64,000 nucleotides of DNA, taken from contig NZ_PDJE01000001.1 of NCBI RefSeq assembly GCF_002563955.1, positions 1,488,001 through 1,552,000 of the forward strand. The letters are read 5' to 3'. Positions within the stretch are counted from its first letter, which is position 1. Each line of letters starts with the position of its first letter. The notes beneath the pieces were generated by a model, which made no database searches, was not told the origin of the DNA, and saw only the letters and a list, made by a program, of their open reading frames with translations. A program made the position numbers and the translations under genes. This DNA comes from Paramicrobacterium agarici. GTDB taxonomy: Bacteria; Actinomycetota; Actinomycetes; Actinomycetales; Microbacteriaceae. Below are positions 42,967-51,559 of the stretch, one piece after another.

Positions 42967-45345
42967 ATGAGCACAACGGCCCCGATTTCTGAAGCCACCG
43001 CAGCCGACAGCCACGACGTGATCCGCGTTGTCGGTGCACGCGAGAACAACCTCAAGGAGATCTCTGTCGAGATTCCGAAGCGCCGTCTCACGGTGTTCAC
43101 CGGAGTGTCGGGATCGGGCAAATCATCACTCGTGTTCTCGACGATCGCCGCCGAGTCGCAGCGCATGATCAACGAGACCTACAGCGCCTTCGTTCAGGGA
43201 TTCATGCCGAACCTGGCGCGGCCCGACGTCGACGTGCTCGACGGACTGACGACGGCGATCATCGTCGATCAGGAGCGCATCGGCTCTGATCCGCGATCGA
43301 CCGTGGGCACCGCAACCGACACCGGCACCATGCTGCGCATTCTGTTCAGCCGGCTCGGCAAGCCGCACATCGGATCACCGCAGGCGTTCTCGTTCAACGT
43401 CGCGTCGATCAGCGGGGCTGGCGCTGTCGCTTTCGAGCGCGGCGGCAAGACCGTCAAGGAGCGTCGCGACTTCAACATCGTCGGCGGCATGTGCCCGCGA
43501 TGCGAGGGACGCGGGCAAGTGAGCGACTTCGACCTCACGGCGCTGTTCGACGAGACGAAGTCGCTCAACGACGGCGCTCTGCTGGTGCCCGGGTACACGG
43601 CAGACAGCTGGTACGGGCGCATCTATCGCGGCAGCGGCTACTTCAACAACGACAAGCCCATCAAGGACTTCACGACGAAGCAGATGGACGATCTGCTGCA
43701 CAAGCCGGCGACGCGCATCAAGGTTGAGGGCATCAACGTCACCTACGAAGGGCTCATCCCCAAGATTCAGAACTCGATGCTGTCGAAGGACCGCGAGGCG
43801 ATGCAGCCGCACATTCGTCGCTTCGTCGACAAGGCGATCACGTTCGACACCTGCCCGGAGTGCGACGGTACGCGCCTGAGTGAGAAAGCACGGTCGTCCA
43901 AGATCGATGGCCTCAGCATCGCCGACGTCAACGCCATGCAGATCAGCGACCTCGCGGAGTGGATCCGCGGCATCGATGACCCTTCGGTGGCGCCGCTCGT
44001 CACGGCGCTGAGCGAGACGCTCGACGCATTCGTGACCATTGGGCTCGGCTACCTCTCGCTCAACCGCCCCGCGGGAACGCTCTCGGGCGGCGAGGCGCAG
44101 CGCACCAAGATGATCCGCCACCTCGGGTCGAGCCTCACCGACGTGACCTATGTGTTCGACGAGCCGTCGATCGGTCTCCACCCGCATGACGTCGAACGCA
44201 TGAACACTCTGCTGCTGCAGCTGCGCGACAAGGGAAACACGGTTCTCGTCGTCGAGCACAAGCCCGAGCTCATCGGCATCGCCGACCACGCCATCGACCT
44301 CGGACCGCTCGCAGGCACCGAGGGCGGCCAGATCATGTTCGAGGGGACCGTCGATGGCCTGAAAGCCAGTGACACCGTCACGGGTCGCCACCTCGATGAT
44401 CGTGCGCAGCTGAAGAGCGAAGTCAGAACATCGACGGATGCTCTCAAGATCCGCGGTGCCAGCACGAACAACCTGCAGAACGTCGACGTCGACATTCCGC
44501 TCGGCGTGCTGTGCGTGCTCACGGGAGTCGCGGGGTCGGGCAAGAGTTCGCTCGTGACCGGATCTCTTGCGAAGCACGACGACGTGGTGCTCGTCGATCA
44601 GCAGCCCATCAAGGGGTCTCGTCGCAGCAACCCGGCGACGTACTCGGGCCTGCTCGAGCCCATCCGCAAGGCGTTCGCCAAGGCTAACGGCGTCAAGCCC
44701 GGCCTCTTCTCGGCGAACTCCGACGGCGCATGCCCCATGTGCAACGGCGCGGGGGTGATCTTCACCGACCTCGGCGTCATGGCGAGCGTGGAGTCGCCGT
44801 GTGAGCTCTGCGAGGGCAAGAGGTTTCAGCCCGAGGTTCTCGAGTTCACCTTCGGCGGCAAGAACATCAGCGAGGTTCTCGAAATGTCGGTCGCGCAGGC
44901 GGCGGAGTTCTTTGCCGATGGTGAGGCGAAGCTGCCTGCCGCGCACAAGATTCTCACGCGCATGGTCGATGTTGGGCTCGGCTACCTGACGATCGGGCAG
45001 CCGCTCACGACGCTGTCCGGCGGTGAACGTCAGAGACTCAAGCTTGCGATCCAGCTCGGTGAGTCCGGCGGCATCCTGGTTCTCGATGAGCCGACGACAG
45101 GCCTGCACCTCGCCGATGTCGAGAATATGCTCGCGCTGCTCGATCGGCTCGTCGACTCGGGCAAATCGGTCATTGTGATCGAGCACCACCAGGCCGTCAT
45201 GGCGCATGCCGATTGGATCATCGACCTCGGGCCCGGTGCGGGGCATGACGGCGGACGTGTGGTCTTCGAGGGAACGCCCGCGGATCTCGTGGCGCAGAAG
45301 TCGACGCTCACGGGCCAGCATCTGGCCGAATACGTGGGCGCCTGA
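42967..45345 (+). CDS. UvrA-like ABC ATPase (short, drug-resistance-type)
   Basis: A 792-residue twin-ABC protein related to excinuclease UvrA. Each half has a Walker A ([10 protein letters not shown] and [10 protein letters not shown]) and a signature ([11 protein letters not shown] and [11 protein letters not shown]), with zinc-finger cysteine pairs [24 protein letters not shown] and CELCEGKR. At about 790 residues it is much shorter than housekeeping UvrA (~950), consistent with loss or reduction of the UvrB-binding region. Relatives such as DrrC and UvrA2 protect DNA against drugs. ATG at 42967 is chosen over earlier codons inside the VOC gene. Confidence 0.87.
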   Translation: MSTTAPISEATAADSHDVIRVVGARENNLKEISVEIPKRRLTVFTGVSGSGKSSLVFSTIAAESQRMINETYSAFVQGFMPNLARPDVDVLDGLTTAIIVDQERIGSDPRSTVGTATDTGTMLRILFSRLGKPHIGSPQAFSFNVASISGAGAVAFERGGKTVKERRDFNIVGGMCPRCEGRGQVSDFDLTALFDETKSLNDGALLVPGYTADSWYGRIYRGSGYFNNDKPIKDFTTKQMDDLLHKPATRIKVEGINVTYEGLIPKIQNSMLSKDREAMQPHIRRFVDKAITFDTCPECDGTRLSEKARSSKIDGLSIADVNAMQISDLAEWIRGIDDPSVAPLVTALSETLDAFVTIGLGYLSLNRPAGTLSGGEAQRTKMIRHLGSSLTDVTYVFDEPSIGLHPHDVERMNTLLLQLRDKGNTVLVVEHKPELIGIADHAIDLGPLAGTEGGQIMFEGTVDGLKASDTVTGRHLDDRAQLKSEVRTSTDALKIRGASTNNLQNVDVDIPLGVLCVLTGVAGSGKSSLVTGSLAKHDDVVLVDQQPIKGSRRSNPATYSGLLEPIRKAFAKANGVKPGLFSANSDGACPMCNGAGVIFTDLGVMASVESPCELCEGKRFQPEVLEFTFGGKNISEVLEMSVAQAAEFFADGEAKLPAAHKILTRMVDVGLGYLTIGQPLTTLSGGERQRLKLAIQLGESGGILVLDEPTTGLHLADVENMLALLDRLVDSGKSVIVIEHHQAVMAHADWIIDLGPGAGHDGGRVVFEGTPADLVAQKSTLTGQHLAEYVGA

Positions 45346-45357
45346 GCATCCGCAGAA

Positions 45358-45385
45358 TTCTACGTGGCGTAGAAGCGTGTAGATT
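45358..45385 (+). promoter_or_regulatory. Inverted repeat and -10 box upstream of pta
   Basis: TTCTACG-tgg-CGTAGAA (45358-45374) is a perfect 7-base inverted repeat. TAGATT (45380-45385) fits a -10 element for pta, so the repeat would occupy the -35/spacer region as an operator. It could also be a short terminator for the UvrA-like gene, whose stop is 13 bases upstream. Confidence 0.45.
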
Positions 45386-45416
45386 TAAAAGAGACCACGC
45401 GCATTCTTGAGGGGTG

Positions 45417-47522
45417 ATGGTGTCTCGATCGATCTACATCACGTCAGCCGAGGGCTACTCGGGAAAGTCGACGGTTGCCCTGGGCATGCTCGACACCCTG
45501 ACGCACCAAGTGAAGCGCGTCGGTGTCTTTCGCCCGATCGCCCGCTCGACGGACCAGCGCGACTACGTGCTCGAGCTTCTGCTCGGTCACGAGGGCGTTG
45601 ACCTCAGCTACGACGAGTGCATCGGTGTCACCTACGACGACGTGCACGCTGATCCCGAGGCCGCGCTCTCGAACATCGTGCACCGCTACAAGGCCGTGGA
45701 GGCCAAATGCGACGCCGTGGTGATCGTCGGAAGCGACTTCACCGACGTCGGAAGCCCGACGGAGCTCGGGTACAACGCTCGCATCGCGGCGAATCTCGGG
45801 GCTCCGGTTCTGCTCGTGCTCGGCGGCCGCGAGGGGCAGGGGCACGGTGAGCGCCTCGGTCAGGCCGAGGGGCGCACGGCAAGCGAGATGCGCCAGATCG
45901 CCGACCTTGCTCTCGTCGAGCTGCACGATGCTCACGCCACGCTGCTCGCGATCGTCGCCAACCGTGCCGACCCCGAGCACCTCGACGAGATCACGCGTGC
46001 GATCGGCGAGGTGACGAACGGTGCGCCGGTGTGGGCGCTTCCCGAAGAGCCGTACCTGGTGGCGCCGACAATCGGGCTGATCAAGGATGCTGTCGCGGGA
46101 ACGCTCATCAAGGGCGAAGAAGAGCTGCTCACGCGCGAGGCGCTCGGCGTCGTGATCGCCGGGATGAGCCTGGAGAACGTGCTGCCGCGGCTCACAGAAG
46201 GCGCTGTCGTCGTTGTCGCGGGCGACCGCACAGAGACCCTGCTCGCTGTGCTGCTCTCGCAGCAGTCGGCGGCGTTCCCGTCGATCTCGGGCGTCGTGCT
46301 CAACGGCGGTTTCGAGCTGCCTGCCTCGATCAACAGCCTCATCGAAGGTCTGACGGTGAAGCTCCCGATCATCGCGACCGAGTGGGGCACCTACGACACC
46401 GTCATGCGCATCACGCACACCCGCGGGCGGCTTGCAGCGGAGTCGCAGCGCAAATTCGACTCGGCCCTCTCGCTCTTCGAGAAGCACATCGACAAAGAGA
46501 CGCTCGTCAGCCTGCTCGATGTCGCGAAGACCGACGTCGTCACGCCGCTCATGTTCGAATACGGCATCCTCGATCAGGCGCGTCGCAACCCCCGGCACAT
46601 CGTCTTGCCCGAGGGTGACGACGATCGTGTTCTGAGGGCCGCGCACACGCTTCTGGCGCGCGATGTCGCGCAGCTCACGATCCTCGGCGAGAAGTTCGAA
46701 GTCATGTCGCGTGCGATCGAGCTCGGGCTCGACATCTCCGCCGCCGAGGTGCTCTCGCCGCACGACCCCGTGCTCAGCATGAAGTTCGCGCACGAATACC
46801 ACCGACTGCGCGAGCACAAGGGCGTCACCCTCGAGCAGGCGCGTGAGGTCGTCACCGATGTCTCGTACTTCGGCACGATGATGGTGCACACCGGCCTTGC
46901 CGACGGGATGGTGTCGGGGGCCGCACACACGACGGCACACACGATTCGCCCCGGGTTCGAGATCATCAAGACGAAGCCCGGAACCGCCGTTGTCTCGAGC
47001 GTGTTCCTCATGGCCCTTGAAGATCGCGTGCTCGTCTACGGCGACTGCGCCGTCATTCCCGACCCCACGGCCGACCAGCTGTGTGACATCGCGATCTCGT
47101 CGACCGCCACGGCAGAGCGCTTCGGCATCGACCCGCGCGTCGCCATGCTCTCGTACTCCACGGGGGAGTCCGGTACGGGCGCCGAGGTCGACAAGGTTCG
47201 CGAGGCGACGGCCCTCGTGCGCCAGCGCATGCCTGAGATCCTCGTTGAGGGCCCGATTCAGTACGACGCGGCAGCCGACGCCGCCGTCGCGGCAACGAAG
47301 CTGCCGCAATCCGACGTGGCCGGGCGGGCTACGGTGTTCATCTTCCCCGACCTCAACACCGGCAACAACACCTACAAGGCCGTGCAGCGCTCCGCCGGAG
47401 CCGTCGCGATCGGACCCGTGCTGCAGGGGCTCAACAAACCCATCAACGATCTTTCTCGAGGAGCTCTCGTGCAAGACATCGTCAACACGGTCGCCATCAC
47501 GGCGATCCAGGCGGCATCATGA
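45417..47522 (+). CDS. pta: Phosphate acetyltransferase (long, N-terminal P-loop domain)
   Basis: A 701-residue enzyme that interconverts acetyl-CoA and acetyl phosphate. The N-terminal ~350 residues are the BioD-like/DRTGG regulatory part (ITSAEGYSGKSTVALGML P-loop; RADPEHLDEI). The C-terminal ~330 residues are the catalytic PTA_PTB domain (ILPEGDDDRVLRAAH-like start at HIVLPEGDDD, GDCAVIPDPTADQLCDIAISS, MLSYSTGESGTG, FPDLNTGNNTYKAVQRSAGAVAIGPVLQG). GAGGGG precedes the start; GTG at 45414 or 45420 are alternatives. It overlaps ackA by four bases. Confidence 0.95.
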   Translation: MVSRSIYITSAEGYSGKSTVALGMLDTLTHQVKRVGVFRPIARSTDQRDYVLELLLGHEGVDLSYDECIGVTYDDVHADPEAALSNIVHRYKAVEAKCDAVVIVGSDFTDVGSPTELGYNARIAANLGAPVLLVLGGREGQGHGERLGQAEGRTASEMRQIADLALVELHDAHATLLAIVANRADPEHLDEITRAIGEVTNGAPVWALPEEPYLVAPTIGLIKDAVAGTLIKGEEELLTREALGVVIAGMSLENVLPRLTEGAVVVVAGDRTETLLAVLLSQQSAAFPSISGVVLNGGFELPASINSLIEGLTVKLPIIATEWGTYDTVMRITHTRGRLAAESQRKFDSALSLFEKHIDKETLVSLLDVAKTDVVTPLMFEYGILDQARRNPRHIVLPEGDDDRVLRAAHTLLARDVAQLTILGEKFEVMSRAIELGLDISAAEVLSPHDPVLSMKFAHEYHRLREHKGVTLEQAREVVTDVSYFGTMMVHTGLADGMVSGAAHTTAHTIRPGFEIIKTKPGTAVVSSVFLMALEDRVLVYGDCAVIPDPTADQLCDIAISSTATAERFGIDPRVAMLSYSTGESGTGAEVDKVREATALVRQRMPEILVEGPIQYDAAADAAVAATKLPQSDVAGRATVFIFPDLNTGNNTYKAVQRSAGAVAIGPVLQGLNKPINDLSRGALVQDIVNTVAITAIQAAS

Positions 47523-48715
47523 CCGCCGTGCTCGTCATCAACTCGGGATCCTCGTCGTTCAAGTACCAGCTGATCGAGATGGATGCTGAGACCACGCTCG
47601 CCCGCGGACTCGTGGAGCGCATCGGCGCCGACGAGTCTCACGTGACCCACGAGGTCGTCTCGCAGAACGGCTCCGAGGAGTACGAGCAGGCGCGCAGCAT
47701 CCGCAACCATACCGAGGGGTTCGCTGTGATGCTCGACGCGTTCCGCGAGCACGGCCCGAGCCTTGACGAGCACGCGCCCGTCGCGGTCGGCCATCGCGTC
47801 GTGCACGGCGGTAAACGCTTCTTCGAGCCCACGATCATCACAGACCTCGTGCGCATCAATATCGAAGATCTCGCCGAGATCGCTCCGCTGCACAACCCGG
47901 CGAACGTGCAGGGCATCGAAGCAGCGCAGAAGTCGTTCCCCGACATTCCCCACGTCGCCGTCTTCGATACCGCTTTTCACCAGACGCTTCCCCCGGCCGC
48001 GTACACGTACGCGATCGACAAAGACGTCGCCGAGAAGCACAGAATCCGCAAGTACGGCTTTCACGGAACCAGTCACAAGTTCGTCTCCGAGGAAGCCGCG
48101 CGTTTTCTCGAGCGTGACATCGCCGACCTCAATCAGATCGTGCTGCACCTGGGAAACGGCGCGTCGATGACCGCGGTGCGCGGCGGCGAGTCTGTCGAGA
48201 CGTCCATGGGGTTCACGCCGCTCGAAGGTCTCGTCATGGGCACGCGCTCGGGCGACATCGATCCAGCTGTGCTCGTGCACCTGCACCACAAGGCCAACCT
48301 GAGCGTCGACGAGCTCGATGACCTGCTCAATCGGCAGAGCGGTATCTACGGGCTCTCGGGGCTGAAAGACATGCGTGACCTCACAGACGAGGCGAACGAG
48401 GGCAACGACACGGCACGGGCGGCGCTCGATGTCTATGTGCACCGGCTCAAGCAGTACCTCGGCGGGTACTTCTTTCAGCTCGGTCGTGTCGACGTCATCG
48501 CGTTTACGGCCGGAATTGGCGAGAACAGTGCGCAGGTGCGTGCCGAGGCGCTCGCCGGTCTCGAGAACTTTGGCGTGAAAGTGGATGCTGCTCGCAACGA
48601 GCAGCGCTCACACGACACCCGTGTCATCTCCGCCGACGACTCTGACGTGACGGTCCTCGTCGTTCCGACCAACGAAGAACTCGAGATCGCGAGGCAGACG
48701 CTCTCTGTCGTCTGA
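47519..48715 (+). CDS. ackA: Acetate kinase
   Basis: A 398-residue ASKHA-fold kinase that converts acetyl phosphate and ADP into acetate and ATP. Signatures: VLVINSGSSSFKYQLI at the N-terminus, GHRVVHGGKRFFEP, FDTAFHQTLP, YGFHGTSHKFVS, LHLGNGASMTAV, MGFTPLEGLVMGTRSGDIDP and FTAGIGENSAQVR. Length is standard. It is translationally coupled to pta (ATGA at 47519-47522), giving the Pta-AckA pathway for overflow acetate and substrate-level ATP. Confidence 0.97.
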   Translation: MTAVLVINSGSSSFKYQLIEMDAETTLARGLVERIGADESHVTHEVVSQNGSEEYEQARSIRNHTEGFAVMLDAFREHGPSLDEHAPVAVGHRVVHGGKRFFEPTIITDLVRINIEDLAEIAPLHNPANVQGIEAAQKSFPDIPHVAVFDTAFHQTLPPAAYTYAIDKDVAEKHRIRKYGFHGTSHKFVSEEAARFLERDIADLNQIVLHLGNGASMTAVRGGESVETSMGFTPLEGLVMGTRSGDIDPAVLVHLHHKANLSVDELDDLLNRQSGIYGLSGLKDMRDLTDEANEGNDTARAALDVYVHRLKQYLGGYFFQLGRVDVIAFTAGIGENSAQVRAEALAGLENFGVKVDAARNEQRSHDTRVISADDSDVTVLVVPTNEELEIARQTLSVV

Positions 48716-48717
48716 GC

Positions 48718-49185
48718 TCACGCGCGCTCGCCGAAGCTCGGGGGAAGCTTGCACAGGTCGTAATAGTGCTCCTGCGGAAACGCGGGATCTGTCGCGTCCA
48801 CGATGAAGTTCGCTTTGCCATGGGGCAGAGTGCCGTCGGAGAACGTCCACACCGTGTAGTGCCAGACGCCGATGACGGCGGCATTGAGCAATCGTTCGCC
48901 GTCGACAAGCAGAATCACATCATCGCCGTTAGCGAGATCTCCGGCGCGAAAGGGCTCGACGGTGTCAGAGCGAAGCGTGGCCTCATCCACAGAGCCGAGC
49001 GACATCCGTGTCACGTGTTGGCCGCGTTCCCGCAGCGCCTGCGCGGCATCGTCGGCGAAGGCGGCTGCTGCGGCAGCATCCGTGCCCTCAACGGCAACGA
49101 GGCGACGTCCCCGCGCATTGTTGTGCAGAATTTGCTCGACGATGCGCGAGACGAGAGCGTCGCGACGTTCCGGGTGATCGGTCAT
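48718..49185 (-). CDS. Uridine-kinase-like protein lacking the P-loop
   Basis: A 155-residue protein with the layout of actinobacterial uridine-kinase-like P-loop proteins: a strand RRLVAVEG, a helix FADDAAQALRERGQHVTRMSL, then RAGDLANGDDVILLVDGERLL and WHYTVWTF. Where Walker A (GxxGxGKT/S) should be, the sequence is EGTDAAAAAAF, with no glycine-lysine-serine. It therefore probably cannot bind ATP in the normal way. It is convergent with ackA, with only two bases between stops. Function unknown. Confidence 0.6.
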   Translation of the reverse strand: MTDHPERRDALVSRIVEQILHNNARGRRLVAVEGTDAAAAAAFADDAAQALRERGQHVTRMSLGSVDEATLRSDTVEPFRAGDLANGDDVILLVDGERLLNAAVIGVWHYTVWTFSDGTLPHGKANFIVDATDPAFPQEHYYDLCKLPPSFGERA

Positions 49186-49391
49186 GCATCCAGGGTACGC
49201 GCAGCGTCAACGCGATTCTGTCTGGGGAGCCGCGGCCATACGGAATAAGGATACTTTCCGAACAAAATACGCAATCTTGAGGAATTCTTTGGATATTGCT
49301 GACATCGACCGCCTAATGTGAGTGTGTCATGTCCCCCACATGGCCGACAAGATCCTGTCGATGAACCCGTATTTGTACCCGGAGTGTCCCT
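49186..49391 (+). promoter_or_regulatory. Promoter and leader region of the SipW cassette
   Basis: This 206-base gap is visibly more AT-rich than its surroundings (AT-rich stretches around 49240-49315). A possible -10 TAATGT occurs at about 49314-49319, and CGGAG sits 9 bases before the ATG at 49392. No clear operator was identified. The long leader may carry regulation. Confidence 0.4.
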
Positions 49392-49811
49392 ATGTCCTCG
49401 TCTGCTACAAAGACCAAACCTTCAACCCGCAAGATCGCCGCGTTCGTTCTCGCGGCACTCGGCATCGCCGGCCTTTCCGCCGCGTCGGCCGCTAATCTTG
49501 CACTCGGCTCGTCAACCCTTGGCGCCGGCCAGCAGGTTGTTGCGTCGTGCCAAGAGAGCGATGCAGACCCGATCGACCTGTCGTTCAGCACCGCGCTCTC
49601 GGCTGGCAGCTACCAGGCGCAGGCGCTCACGTTGTCGAACATCAGCGACGCGTGCTCCGGACTTGACTACAAGGTCGCCGTGAATGGCGCGGAGGTGGCG
49701 ACGGGATCCCTTGACCCGATTACGGCCGGCACTCGCGGCGTGCTCGAGATTCCGCTGACGTCGACGGCTGCCGCCGATGTCGAGTCCGTCTCTGTCGTGA
49801 TCTTCAACTAA
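49392..49811 (+). CDS. Small secreted protein with SipW-type signal peptide
   Basis: A 139-residue protein: basic N-terminus (KTKPSTRK), hydrophobic core IAAFVLAALGIAGLSAASA and cleavage expected near ASA-AN. The mature ~105 residues are Thr/Ser/Ala-rich, with beta-strand character and two cysteines (VVASCQES and SDACSGLDY) that could form a disulfide. A TasA/camelysin-like role as a fibre or surface subunit is inferred because a SipW-type signal peptidase follows 11 bases later. No enzymatic motif is visible. Confidence 0.78.
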   Translation: MSSSATKTKPSTRKIAAFVLAALGIAGLSAASAANLALGSSTLGAGQQVVASCQESDADPIDLSFSTALSAGSYQAQALTLSNISDACSGLDYKVAVNGAEVATGSLDPITAGTRGVLEIPLTSTAAADVESVSVVIFN

Positions 49812-49822
49812 CGATCCACGGC

Positions 49823-50416
49823 ATGCTCCGCAATCGCACGCACGTCAGATCCCGTGAGGATGCTCCTCACGGGATCTGGCGTCGCGTGCGCGGGGCGGTG
49901 ACAACGTGCCTGTTCGCTGCTGTGGTGCTGCTCTTCTGGCCCGCGTCCCTCGGCGGATGCAGCACACTCACGATCGTCTCCGGTCACTCGATGGATCCGA
50001 CCTACCACACAGGCGACATCGTCTGGGCGCGCTGCGGAGTGCCGCAGATCGGCGACATCGTCGTCTATCAGCCCGATGGAGTCGAGGGCGCTCGCGTCAT
50101 TCATCGCATTATCGATGGCTCGTCCGTCGGGTGGACGATGAAGGGCGACAACAACGACGCCATCGATCCGTGGTCGCCGAGCCAGGCGGACATCATCGGC
50201 GTGGCCCAGGGTCACATCCCGGGAGTCGGCAAAGTATTGCTCGCCTTCGGTCATCCTCTCGTCTGGATCTCGTTGCTCGTGCTCGCGGCCGCACTTCTCG
50301 TGTGGCCGCAGAAGAAGTTCGATGGCGAGGCTGCTGACCACGCTGCGGAGAGTCTCTCCGTCAACGGGCCGGCGCAAACGCAGCAGCTTCAGGATGCTTC
50401 GAAGGTGACGTCGTGA
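49823..50416 (+). CDS. sipW: Signal peptidase I, SipW/ER type
   Basis: A 197-residue membrane peptidase. One N-terminal membrane segment (about 24-45) precedes box B SGHSMDPTYHTGD with catalytic Ser56; the general base is His94 in GARVIHRIID rather than lysine, the mark of SipW/archaeal/ER-type enzymes. GDNNDAID (108-115) is the box E-type motif. A second membrane segment (about 138-160) anchors the C-terminus. It lies between two secreted-protein genes that it presumably processes. The downstream gene starts inside its stop (GTGA). Confidence 0.9.
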   Translation: MLRNRTHVRSREDAPHGIWRRVRGAVTTCLFAAVVLLFWPASLGGCSTLTIVSGHSMDPTYHTGDIVWARCGVPQIGDIVVYQPDGVEGARVIHRIIDGSSVGWTMKGDNNDAIDPWSPSQADIIGVAQGHIPGVGKVLLAFGHPLVWISLLVLAAALLVWPQKKFDGEAADHAAESLSVNGPAQTQQLQDASKVTS

Positions 50417-51237
50417 AGACGGTTCGACGTGTCGCACTGATGAGTTGCGTGCTGATTGCCGCTGCATCACTGGTGTCGTCGAACGCGTCGAATCTGGCGA
50501 TGACCGGTGCCCTTCTCAGCTCGCATTCCGAGGTGCGGTGCGCCGACGCGGCAGAGGTCCAGCCGGCATCAGCAGATGCTGCTGCAACGGCGGTATCCGT
50601 GACGCTCGCAGATGCTACGCCGGAGTGCGCTGGCGCTGACGTGTCCATCGCGCTGATCGGCATGGATGGAACCTTGCTCAGTAGCGTTCAGACGACGCTT
50701 CCGGAATCAATAGCCGCATCGATGTCGCTGAGGGTTCCGGAGTTCAAGCCATTCGCTGTGCGAACCGCGGCGATGACCATTGCGTCATGGGCTCTGCCGA
50801 CGACGTGGACGTTCGACGGTACCGGCGCATCGTGTGAGGTGTTCGACGTGCGGACCGAGCAACCGATGCCCGGTGCGTCGTGCTCGCTCGGAGAACCCCT
50901 CATCGAATGGGCAAGTGCAGACTGGAAGAACCTTCGCGTTTCCTTTATTCCCGTCACGAAGTCTCTGCCTACGATCGACGGCGTCTATCCTGCCTCTTAC
51001 TACGCCTACTACGCGTTCTCATTCACAGTGAAACCCGATAGTCCGGAGTGGTGGAGCTGGGGTGCATCCGGATTCCGCGACTCGAGAAACAACTGGTGTT
51101 CTGCCTCGCTCGAGCCGCTTTCTGACGGACTCTGGGTGACCGGACGCACGGGCGACAATATTGCCGCCGAGAATACCTGGGGCATCCTCTTCGATATCGG
51201 GCAGAACGGCATCACAGACATACAGCTCGAATGCTGA
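50413..51237 (+). CDS. Larger secreted protein of the SipW cassette
   Basis: A 274-residue protein with signal peptide MKTVRRVALMSCVLIAAASL and a cleavage region SSNAS-NLAM that resembles the ASAANLAL of the first cassette protein; both mature ends carry (A/S)NLA. The mature chain has several cysteines (RCADA, PECAG, SCEVF, SCSLG, WCSAS and a C-terminal LEC) and many aromatic residues near YYAYYAFSF and EWWSWG, suggesting a compact extracellular fold. No family was recognised. Coupling by GTGA to sipW makes it a probable dedicated substrate. Confidence 0.75.
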   Translation: MKTVRRVALMSCVLIAAASLVSSNASNLAMTGALLSSHSEVRCADAAEVQPASADAAATAVSVTLADATPECAGADVSIALIGMDGTLLSSVQTTLPESIAASMSLRVPEFKPFAVRTAAMTIASWALPTTWTFDGTGASCEVFDVRTEQPMPGASCSLGEPLIEWASADWKNLRVSFIPVTKSLPTIDGVYPASYYAYYAFSFTVKPDSPEWWSWGASGFRDSRNNWCSASLEPLSDGLWVTGRTGDNIAAENTWGILFDIGQNGITDIQLEC

Positions 51238-51303
51238 GAACGTTGGCCGCATCATCATTCGTGTGCCCGGCACGTGGCGCCGCGTCGCGCGAGACAGGTG
51301 TGA

Positions 51304-51555
51304 TCAGGAGGAAGAATTACGGGTCCGGCGGCCGACCATGTCTTTGAGCGCGTTCTCGGCGTTCTGATCCGCCTGCTGTGCCGCGTCGACGTTCTCTTTG
51401 CTGACAGCATCCACGAGCTCGGCGCGTTGAATGCGCGTATCGCGGGGCGCTTGAACGCCGATGCGCACGGTATCGCCCTTGACGTCGAGGACGGTCAGTT
51501 CGACATCGTCTCCGATCAGGACGCGTTCGCCGATCCGCCTCGTCAACACCAGCAC
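51304..51555 (-). CDS. csrA: Carbon storage regulator CsrA
   Basis: An 83-residue RNA-binding translational repressor: LVLTRRIGERVLIGDDVELTVLDVKGDTVRIGVQAPRDTRIQRAEL is the CsrA beta-strand core, and the C-terminal ~30 residues are an Ala/Gln/Asn-rich helix. GTG at 51555 starts it, four bases after the FlhF-like stop. In flagellated Gram-positives CsrA controls flagellin translation and is held by FliW; neither flagellin nor fliW is in the window. Last gene of the flagellar unit. Confidence 0.93.
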   Translation of the reverse strand: MLVLTRRIGERVLIGDDVELTVLDVKGDTVRIGVQAPRDTRIQRAELVDAVSKENVDAAQQADQNAENALKDMVGRRTRNSSS

Positions 51556-51559
51556 GTGT

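Noticed and set aside
43375..45321. Long open frame (648 codons) on the minus strand opposite the UvrA-like gene
   Set aside because: It is a high-GC shadow: its sequence is Arg/His/Asp-rich, has no motif, and the plus-strand gene has clear ABC motifs throughout.
45444..47474. 676-codon minus-strand open frame opposite pta
   Set aside because: No recognisable domain and composition typical of an antisense reading of a GC3-rich gene; pta is unambiguous.
48718..49185. Pseudogene of uridine kinase
   Set aside because: The frame is intact, of normal length for the subfamily and without stops; only the P-loop is changed.
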